Source: Pseudodesulfovibrio sp.
Lineage (GTDB): Bacteria > Desulfobacterota > Desulfovibrionia > Desulfovibrionales > Desulfovibrionaceae
DNA length: 11,561 bases
Assembly: GCA_022712815.1 (NCBI GenBank)
Contig: JAFLJW010000424.1
Coordinates: 1 to 11,561 of the forward strand
Direction of reading: 5' to 3'
Shown here piece after piece: positions 6,921-11,561 of the stretch (position 1 is the stretch's first letter; each line of letters opens with the position of its first letter). The translations under genes were made by a program, and so were the position numbers. The notes under the pieces are model-generated. The model was not told the DNA's origin, made no database searches, and saw nothing but the letters and a program-made list of their open reading frames with translations.

Positions 6921-6949
6921 CTTGCAGAGTGCTTTTGTTTTTCTGCAAG
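6921..6949 (+). other. Leader hairpin before the Cys-rich gene
   Basis: CTTGCAGA (6921-6928) pairs perfectly with TCTGCAAG (6942-6949) around a 13-base T-rich loop. No T tract follows, so it is not a standard terminator. It ends 18 bases before the ATG at 6968, next to the weak ribosome site CAGG, so a structured 5' leader is the simplest reading. Confidence 0.4.
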
Positions 6950-6967
6950 CCTTGAACAGGTTTATTT

Positions 6968-7351
6968 ATGGGTAATATTACACGGTTGCCGGGACTTGGC
7001 TGCCAGCATTTCACAAATGGTCGCTGTCTCTATGAAGAAAGGCTGAATCCGGGCTACGCGTATGACTGGCGTTGCCGGGTGCTGTCCAGATGGGAGTCGG
7101 CTTTTGATGATTTTCTTGAACGCGCCGATGCCTTTGGTATCGAACAGAGTGCTGTTCCCGACCTTTGGAAGCGACAGTTCGAGCGCATGGCACGCAATGC
7201 ATTTGATTGTGAACAGTATTCGTATTGCCACGGAGCGGAGGCTCCGGCTTGTCTTCATGTCATGGATGAATTGTGCCGACTCTCCCTGCCTGAATGTGGT
7301 GGGCGGTGTCGCCGTTATATTGCTGAAGTGAAACAAAAAGATAATGGATAA
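6968..7351 (+). CDS. Nine-cysteine small protein, unrecognised
   Basis: I do not recognise this 127-residue protein. It has no signal peptide or membrane helix, so it is probably cytoplasmic. It carries nine cysteines at residues 12, 20, 36, 81, 87, 95, 103, 110 and 114, in two groups: an N-terminal set spaced C-x7-C-x15-C (GCQHFTNGRC and WRC) and a C-terminal set of six (C-x5-C-x7-C-x7-C-x6-C-x3-C, ending ECGGRCRRY). A helical, Cys-free middle (residues 40-79) separates them. The pattern would suit zinc or Fe-S binding, but it matches no motif I can name. The ATG follows ACAGG by seven bases. The next gene begins 19 bases after the stop behind its own GGAG site, suggesting one transcript. 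Antisense reading frames across this region are poorer in coding character. Confidence 0.7.
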   Translation: MGNITRLPGLGCQHFTNGRCLYEERLNPGYAYDWRCRVLSRWESAFDDFLERADAFGIEQSAVPDLWKRQFERMARNAFDCEQYSYCHGAEAPACLHVMDELCRLSLPECGGRCRRYIAEVKQKDNG

Positions 7352-7370
7352 TTGAAGCAAGGAGTTTTTC

Positions 7371-8171
7371 ATGCTGCTGTCTTTTCCTTATATGCATCCT
7401 GAACTCTTTCGGGCCAAACCGGTGCCGGGCATGGTGTTTTTTGATCCCGGTTTGCAGGTTGAGGCGGGTGAGCATGCCTTTCGTCCGGAAAATCTTCCCC
7501 TTGACCCGAAGACCGCGACAGCTTTGATCGGCGATTGCATCAGTTTCGGAGAACAGTTCAAGGACCCCGGCGAGATGGCGTATTTCGGCGCAACGACAAC
7601 CGAAGAGTTTTATGAAGGGTCTTCCCTGTCCATCCAGTCTCAACTTATCCAGCGATTCAATGAAGGGCCGGGTGACAAAGAAGAACGTGAAAAGAATGAA
7701 GCGGCATCCAAGGCTCAGTTCGTTTTGCTTCTGGCCTGGTTTTTTGAGGAACGCATGATGGAGCTTCAGGGGCTGGAGAAAGGCGTCAGGGATACATGGA
7801 AATCCATTGATACGACTCTGGGTGTGGAGGATGAAGATCGCATCGAGGGGCGTGTGCTTGATCTTGGAAATATGGAAAGCCACACTGGCGGAGTTTCAGG
7901 TGGTCAGTCCGTTCCGCTTCCATGGCAACGTATTGCCGAATCCCTGCCAGCGTTTATTCCTGACGGTACCATACTTGTCTGCGCCGATGCCGAGATCATT
8001 GCTCAGTGGGATGATTTGGAAATATCGTTTGCCGCTGCCGACAAGGAACTCGGTTTGCCCGACGGAACCGAGGTTGCCATTTTGCCAGCATGGAAATTCG
8101 GTGGACGCCGCAAGGCTCCCGAAGGACTGCCCCTTGCCCTTAGTGAATTGACCGTGGCTGTCATCAGATAG
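7371..8171 (+). CDS. Conserved-looking protein of unknown function, 266 residues
   Basis: I do not recognise this protein. It has no export signal and no clear membrane segment and is rather acidic, so it is likely cytoplasmic. It opens with MLLSFPYMHPELFRAKP, and residues about 103-145 form a long charged helical stretch containing AQFVLLLAWFFEERMMELQ. The C-terminal third has alternating hydrophobic strands (DGTILVCADAEI, GTEVAILPAWKFGG) and basic GRRKAP. No nucleotide-binding, protease or redox motif was found. The ATG follows GGAG closely, and the gene sits 19 bases after the Cys-rich gene and 25 bases before the HAD phosphatase, so the three are probably co-transcribed. Codon use and ribosome site indicate a real gene. 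Confidence 0.72.
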   Translation: MLLSFPYMHPELFRAKPVPGMVFFDPGLQVEAGEHAFRPENLPLDPKTATALIGDCISFGEQFKDPGEMAYFGATTTEEFYEGSSLSIQSQLIQRFNEGPGDKEEREKNEAASKAQFVLLLAWFFEERMMELQGLEKGVRDTWKSIDTTLGVEDEDRIEGRVLDLGNMESHTGGVSGGQSVPLPWQRIAESLPAFIPDGTILVCADAEIIAQWDDLEISFAAADKELGLPDGTEVAILPAWKFGGRRKAPEGLPLALSELTVAVIR

Positions 8172-8196
8172 ATTTTAAGATGCGAGGTGTTTTTTG

Positions 8197-8877
8197 ATGG
8201 CGATAGCCAATGAACTCATGAATCCCGAATTTCTTCAGGGATTGAAGTGTATTATATTTGATTGCGATGGCGTGTTGATCGATTCTTTTGATGCCAATAT
8301 GCGCTATTATGGCATGCTCAAGGAAAAGCTCGGCCTGCCTCCGCTCACGGCAGAGGAAAAGACCTACGTTCATACCCGGACGCATAAAGAGGCCATCGAG
8401 CATATCGCACCCGGTGAACATTTAAAGAAGGCCTGGGAAGTCGTGGAAGGCTTTGATAGCACCTCCTTGATGCCATATCTCAAGCGTTCCGAGGGATTGC
8501 TTGAGTTTTTATGGTGGCTCAGGGATACCGGATTTCTCCTGGCAATCAATACCAGCCGGGCTGACACCATTGACATGATTCTTGAAGATAAAGGGTTGGA
8601 GGGATATTTTTATCCTGTCATCACCTCTTCCAAGGTCTGTGTGCCAAAGCCGCATCCTGAGGGTGTTTACAAGATCATGACCGCGTTGCAGGTTCAGCCG
8701 CACGAGGTTGCGTACATAGGCGATTCCCATGTTGATGAGAAGACTGCCCGAGCCTCTGGAGTCCGTTTTTGGGCGTACAAGGATGCGAATCTTGAGGCCC
8801 AGGTACATATTGATAATTTTTGGAGTATCAAGGCTGCCATGCAGCGTTGCTATAAAGGCTGCAATCAAGTGTTTTAG
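8197..8877 (+). CDS. HAD-superfamily hydrolase, phosphoglycolate phosphatase-like
   Basis: This 226-residue protein is a haloacid dehalogenase-type phosphatase with all four motifs: FDCDGVLIDS (nucleophile Asp22, acid/base Asp24), NTS at 118-120, the motif III Lys151 in VPKPHPEG, and GDSHVDE with Asp176 and Asp180 for magnesium. The helical insert after motif I is of the cap class seen in Gph and beta-phosphoglucomutase-like enzymes. The substrate cannot be told. ATG 8197 was chosen, with GAGG at 8184-8187 nine bases upstream; the TTG just before it is out of place for that site. It lies 25 bases after the 266-residue unknown gene. The stop codon falls in the loop of an inverted repeat. Confidence 0.88.
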   Translation: MAIANELMNPEFLQGLKCIIFDCDGVLIDSFDANMRYYGMLKEKLGLPPLTAEEKTYVHTRTHKEAIEHIAPGEHLKKAWEVVEGFDSTSLMPYLKRSEGLLEFLWWLRDTGFLLAINTSRADTIDMILEDKGLEGYFYPVITSSKVCVPKPHPEGVYKIMTALQVQPHEVAYIGDSHVDEKTARASGVRFWAYKDANLEAQVHIDNFWSIKAAMQRCYKGCNQVF

Positions 8878-8886
8878 GACTTGATT
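8863..8886 (+). other. Stem-loop with the HAD stop codon in its loop
   Basis: AATCAAGT (8863-8870) pairs perfectly with ACTTGATT (8879-8886) around the eight-base loop GTTTTAGG, which contains the TAG stop. The stem is A/T-rich and no T tract follows, so it would be at best a weak terminator. The rest of the gap to 8966 is A/T-rich, with TTGAT repeated three times and no convincing promoter. Confidence 0.4.
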
Positions 8887-8966
8887 CTTGCTATCTGGTG
8901 TGCGAAATTACCCATATTGATATTTTTAGCGGATAAATTGATTTTGTCCCGCCATCTGGAGGTTTC

Positions 8967-9278
8967 ATGGACTTGATTGTCCGCGCAGTTGCTGTAGTTC
9001 TCAGCTATGCACTCAGCGCTTATTTTTGGATCGTTATCATATCCGCATTGCTTTCCTGGGTGAATCCGGACCCGTACAACCCCGTCGTGCGTTTTTTGCG
9101 TGGTGTGACGGAACCGGTTTTCTACAAGATTCGCAGGTGGATTCCATTTGCCGTTGTCGGAGGTTTCGACCTTTCTCCCATCGTGGTCATACTCGCCATC
9201 AAGGTGTGTGAGATCGTGGTTGTGGGCAATCTCATGCGCCTCTCCTATTCCATTGGGAGCGGCGGTCCCTTGATGTAA
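8967..9278 (+). CDS. yggT: YggT family membrane protein
   Basis: This 103-residue inner-membrane protein belongs to the YggT/YlmG family, which has roles in envelope or osmotic homeostasis in proteobacteria and in division or plastid organisation in Gram-positives, cyanobacteria and plastids. It has two hydrophobic segments (about residues 5-28 and 68-90) separated by the family loop SWVNPDPYNPVVRFL, then RGVTEPVFYKIRRWIP and FDLSPIVVILAI. Length and motif order are normal. The ATG at 8967 follows GGAGG (8958-8962). It precedes divIVA by 18 bases, and yggU comes next after that. Its exact function is not settled. Confidence 0.9.
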   Translation: MDLIVRAVAVVLSYALSAYFWIVIISALLSWVNPDPYNPVVRFLRGVTEPVFYKIRRWIPFAVVGGFDLSPIVVILAIKVCEIVVVGNLMRLSYSIGSGGPLM

Positions 9279-9296
9279 ACGACCAGGAGGACTGCC

Positions 9297-9800
9297 ATGT
9301 CAGTTTCCAAAATCGACCTGCTCAACAAACAATTTTCCAGAGGAATGCTCGGCTATTCCCGGATGGAGGTCGATCAGTTCATGCTTGAACTGGCCGAGGT
9401 CCTTGGTGACGCTGCCGATGGTCAAAAGGACATGCGCAAGAAGATCAAGCGGCTTGAGAAGTCCTTGAAGGAATATCGTCAGCGCGACGAGACCTTGCGT
9501 GATACCCTCATGAGCACTCAGAAGATGGTGGAGGACCTCAAGGTGACCGCCAGCAAGGAAGCGCAGCTCGTCATGGATGAGGCGCGGGCCAAGGCGGATG
9601 CCACGGTTCAGACCGGGCATAACCGCCTGGCGCAGATTCATGAGGAAATCGAGGCTCTCAAACGTCAGCGGCTCCAGTTTGAAATTCAGCTCAAGGGGTT
9701 GCTCAAATCCCATCTGGAGATGCTGGAGACAAGTGATCCCGAGCGTGAAAAAGTGGAAGAGCTTGAATCAAAGCTCAAATATCTGAAAAAAGTTGATTAA
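9297..9800 (+). CDS. DivIVA-domain protein
   Basis: This 167-residue cytoplasmic protein resembles DivIVA, a coiled-coil scaffold that binds curved membrane at poles and septa. The N-terminal lipid-binding domain is recognisable: IDLLNKQFSRGMLGYSRMEV (residues 5-24) followed by DQFMLELA aligns by eye with the Bacillus pattern of N-x-x-F-x-x-x-x-x-GY-x-x-x-EVD-x-F. Residues about 35-135 are a charged heptad-type coiled coil (MRKKIKRLEKSLKEYRQRDE and onward), and a second short coil ends the protein. The ATG follows AGGAGG by eight bases. It lies between yggT and yggU. DivIVA-like proteins are less familiar in Gram-negatives than in Firmicutes and Actinobacteria, so its job here is uncertain. 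Confidence 0.85.
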   Translation: MSVSKIDLLNKQFSRGMLGYSRMEVDQFMLELAEVLGDAADGQKDMRKKIKRLEKSLKEYRQRDETLRDTLMSTQKMVEDLKVTASKEAQLVMDEARAKADATVQTGHNRLAQIHEEIEALKRQRLQFEIQLKGLLKSHLEMLETSDPEREKVEELESKLKYLKKVD

Positions 9801-9814
9801 GGCGGGATGATCAT

Positions 9815-10123
9815 ATTTCCCAACCAGAATTTGTCAGTAAAAACGGTGATGGATGGCGAATCGCTGTCTGGGTACAGCCGGGGGCCCGCAAGAGCGGAGT
9901 GGTCGGTTTGTACCAGCAGTGTCTCAAGATTCGCCTGAATGCTCCGGCTGTGGATAATAAAGCCAACAAAGCACTTGTGGCGTATGTGGCTAAGCTGTTA
10001 AAAATGAAAAAGAGTCAGGTGGTTTTGGAAGCTGGTTTTACCAGTCGGAAGAAACTCCTGACTGTGAATACGGCGGCAGAACCTGACTGGAAGGCCCTTG
10101 TTCCGGACAGGACCCCGCGCTAA
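9815..10123 (+). CDS. yggU: DUF167/YggU family protein, apparent AUU start
   Basis: This is a small DUF167 (YggU) protein of unknown biochemical role. The frame carries the full family pattern: RIAVWVQPGARKS, VVGLYQQCLKIRLNAPAVD, NKANKALVAYVAKLL, KKSQVVLEAGFTSRKKLL. The only conventional start in this frame is GTG 9899, which would delete the first beta-strand and the VQPGA motif (28 residues). Upstream the frame stays open to 9797 without ATG, GTG or TTG. The ATT at 9815 sits eight bases after AAGGCGGG (9799-9806) and gives a 102-residue protein beginning MSQPEFVSKNGDGWRIAV, the family's normal length and layout. I therefore propose an AUU start. A one-base deletion near the TTTCCC run (9816-9821) after the out-of-frame ATG 9807 is the alternative. 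The DivIVA stop is 14 bases away. Confidence 0.75.
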   Translation: MSQPEFVSKNGDGWRIAVWVQPGARKSGVVGLYQQCLKIRLNAPAVDNKANKALVAYVAKLLKMKKSQVVLEAGFTSRKKLLTVNTAAEPDWKALVPDRTPR

Positions 10124-10143
10124 CTGAAAAAAAGGAGCAGTAC

Positions 10144-10374
10144 ATGGAAGCCAGAGAACTTGAACTGATCAAGATGTACGAGGTTGAAGATGCCGAACTA
10201 AAGGCTCTGTGGGACCAGCATTGTGTCTACGGAGCAATGCTGGAGAAGCTTGAGGCCAAGACCTATGTATCTCCTACCGAGATCCAGGAAATAAAGGAAC
10301 TGAAGAAAAAGAAGCTCGCAGGCAAGACAAAGCTGCAAGGTTTGCTTGATAAATATCGGGAAGTGGAGGCTTAA
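10144..10374 (+). CDS. Small YdcH/DUF465-like coiled-coil protein
   Basis: This 76-residue highly charged helical protein resembles the YdcH/DUF465 family, small two-helix hairpin proteins of unknown function. The first helix (ELELIKMYEVEDAELKALWD) carries the family-like stretch around LWDQHCVYGAMLEKLE; a turn with SPTEIQEIKELKKKK follows, then a lysine-rich second helix to the end. It has no signal or membrane segment. The ATG follows AAGGAG (10132-10137) by six bases. It sits 20 bases after yggU, and its stop is two bases before ilvB, whose ribosome site GGAGG lies in this gene's last codons, so it is translationally coupled to ilvB. Family assignment is by eye and moderate. Confidence 0.7.
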   Translation: MEARELELIKMYEVEDAELKALWDQHCVYGAMLEKLEAKTYVSPTEIQEIKELKKKKLAGKTKLQGLLDKYREVEA

Positions 10375-10376
10375 CA

Positions 10377-11561
10377 ATGAAACTGACCGGGGCCCAGATC
10401 CTGCTCAAGTGTTTGGAAAAGGAAGGAGTCGATGTCATGTTCGGTTTCCCTGGCGGAGCCGTGATTGACATCTATGATGCGATACCCAAATCCTCTGTCG
10501 AACACATTCTGGTTCGTCATGAGCAGGGGGCCATTCATGCTGCGGACGGATACGCCCGTGCAACCGGTCAGGTTGGTGTATGTCTGGTCACCTCCGGTCC
10601 CGGTGCGACCAATGCAGTTACCGGCATTGCCACCGCCTACATGGATTCCATCCCGGTGGTCATTTTCACCGGGCAGGTTCCGCGTGTGCTGATCGGCAAT
10701 GATGCCTTTCAGGAAGTGGATATAGTCGGTATCACCAGACCGTGTACCAAGCACAACTATCTGGTCAAGGAAGTTGAAGAACTGGCCGCGACAGTCAAGC
10801 AGGCCTTTTATCTGGCCCGTTCCGGCCGTCCCGGACCGGTGCTGGTCGATCTTCCCAAGGACCTCATGAGTCAGGTGACCGAGTTCCATTATCCGGATGA
10901 CGTCAAGATGCGCAGCTATAATCCCACGAGCAAGCCACATATCGGCCAGATTCGCAAGGTCGTGAAACTGCTCAAGAAAGCCAGGAAACCGCTGATCTAT
11001 TCCGGTGGTGGTGTCGTGACTTCCGGCAGCCATGAGGAACTGACCTGGCTTGGGCGGCAGCTCAACATACCGGTCACTTCGACCCTCATGGGGTTGGGGG
11101 CTTTCCCCGGTGATGACGATTTGTTCCTCGGTATGCTCGGTATGCACGGTACTTATGCGGCCAATATGGCAGTCAACAACTGCGACCTGCTTTTGGCCGT
11201 TGGTGCTCGTTTTGATGATCGCGTGACCGGCAAGGTGGACACCTTTGCCCCGAATGCGACCATCGTTCATATTGATATTGACCCAACATCCATTCAGAAG
11301 AACGTGTCTGTTCATGTGCCGCTGGTTTCTGATTGCAAGGCCGCTCTGGCCGCTCTCAAGAAAGAGACCGAAGCCACCATTGGCGACTTTGACTGGGTTG
11401 AAAGTCACAAGGAGTGGGTTGATCAGGTCCAGACATGGGGCCGCGAGCATCCACTGACTTACAATGACGACAGCGAGGCCATCAAGCCGCAGTTCGTGGT
11501 GGAAAAAATTTATGAAATCACCAAGGGCGATGCGATCATCGCCACTGAAGTGGGCCAGAAC
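10377..11561 (+). CDS. ilvB: Acetolactate synthase large subunit IlvB, 3' end outside window
   Basis: This is the catalytic subunit of acetohydroxyacid synthase, the thiamine-diphosphate enzyme that condenses two pyruvates, or pyruvate with 2-oxobutyrate, in the first common step of valine, leucine and isoleucine synthesis. The first 395 codons are present and open to the window end, about 70 percent of a usual 560-residue protein. Visible motifs are GAQILLKCLEKEGVDVMFGF with PGGAVIDIYDA, the catalytic Glu49 in RHEQGAIHAADGYARATG, TSGPGATN, TAYMDSIPVV, FQEVDIVGITRPCTKHNYLV, GRPGPVLVDLPKD and GARFDDRVTGK. The TPP-anchoring GDG region lies beyond the window. GGAGG is seven bases before the ATG, inside the preceding gene. 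No leader peptide or attenuator separates it from that gene, so attenuation at this point is unlikely. ilvN probably follows, but this cannot be seen. Confidence 0.95.
   Translation, partial: MKLTGAQILLKCLEKEGVDVMFGFPGGAVIDIYDAIPKSSVEHILVRHEQGAIHAADGYARATGQVGVCLVTSGPGATNAVTGIATAYMDSIPVVIFTGQVPRVLIGNDAFQEVDIVGITRPCTKHNYLVKEVEELAATVKQAFYLARSGRPGPVLVDLPKDLMSQVTEFHYPDDVKMRSYNPTSKPHIGQIRKVVKLLKKARKPLIYSGGGVVTSGSHEELTWLGRQLNIPVTSTLMGLGAFPGDDDLFLGMLGMHGTYAANMAVNNCDLLLAVGARFDDRVTGKVDTFAPNATIVHIDIDPTSIQKNVSVHVPLVSDCKAALAALKKETEATIGDFDWVESHKEWVDQVQTWGREHPLTYNDDSEAIKPQFVVEKIYEITKGDAIIATEVGQN

Noticed and set aside
6751..7014. Minus-strand open frame of 87 codons across the tatA upstream region
   Set aside because: It covers the tatA promoter and leader and the start of the Cys-rich gene, has no good ribosome site and no family resemblance; a chance frame.
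6968..8171. Defence or mobile system from the unknown gene pair
   Set aside because: No nuclease, helicase, toxin, transposase or recombinase motif, no target-site repeats and no shift in composition were seen; the surroundings are housekeeping.
9807..9938. ATG-initiated 43-codon plus-strand frame overlapping yggU
   Set aside because: It is out of frame with the DUF167 homology and its product has no recognisable feature; a canonical minus-one slippery heptamer in the right phase is absent, so programmed frameshifting is not supported either.
10350..10380. ilv leader peptide or attenuator before ilvB
   Set aside because: Only two bases separate the upstream stop from the ilvB ATG, with no branched-chain codon run or terminator hairpin.
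10371..11450. Long minus-strand open frame of 359 codons opposite ilvB
   Set aside because: It is the antisense shadow of ilvB, whose plus-strand frame has all acetolactate synthase motifs.

Overview
The window is an ordinary-looking piece of bacterial chromosome of moderate GC, densely packed with housekeeping genes. No insertion sequence, phage gene, tRNA, rRNA or CRISPR array was seen. The gene content (beta-CASP RNase, deltaproteobacterial-type MiaA, LPP20/FlgT-like envelope proteins, TatA, a YggT-DivIVA-YggU cluster ahead of ilvB) suggests a Gram-negative of the Desulfobacterota, most likely Desulfovibrionales. That assignment is inference from gene style and order, because no marker gene was compared with a database.

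Layout. (1) 1-3354, plus strand: a tight run of a metallo-beta-lactamase/beta-CASP ribonuclease (5' end outside the window), rsmD, coaD and miaA. Gaps are a few bases or overlaps, and three of the four genes act on RNA. (2) 3355-3843, minus strand: a SixA-like histidine phosphatase whose stop codon touches the miaA stop codon. (3) 4012-6446, plus strand: two exported envelope proteins of unrecognised function, then pgsA (phosphatidylglycerophosphate synthase), closed by a strong intrinsic terminator at 6475-6510. (4) 6529-6720, minus strand: tatA with a good sigma-70-type promoter. (5) 6968-8877, plus strand: a cysteine-rich small protein and a 266-residue protein, neither recognised, followed by a HAD phosphatase. 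(6) 8967-11561, plus strand: yggT, divIVA, yggU (DUF167), a small YdcH/DUF465-like coiled-coil protein and the first 395 codons of the acetolactate synthase large subunit (ilvB), which runs off the window.

How the parts work together. Blocks 1 and 6 look like transcriptionally coupled housekeeping sets (RNA modification/decay plus CoA synthesis; cell-pole or membrane organisation plus branched-chain amino acid synthesis). Block 3 joins envelope proteins to phospholipid synthesis. Block 5 is the least explained.

The most useful observations for a second look are the yggU gene, whose homologous reading frame has no ATG/GTG/TTG at its expected N-terminus and seems to start at AUU (or carries an indel); the unrecognised nine-cysteine protein with its equally unrecognised partner; the repeat- and hairpin-rich leader in front of them; and the zero-base convergent junction of miaA and the phosphatase. 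I found no convincing evidence of a wholly new defence or mobile system.
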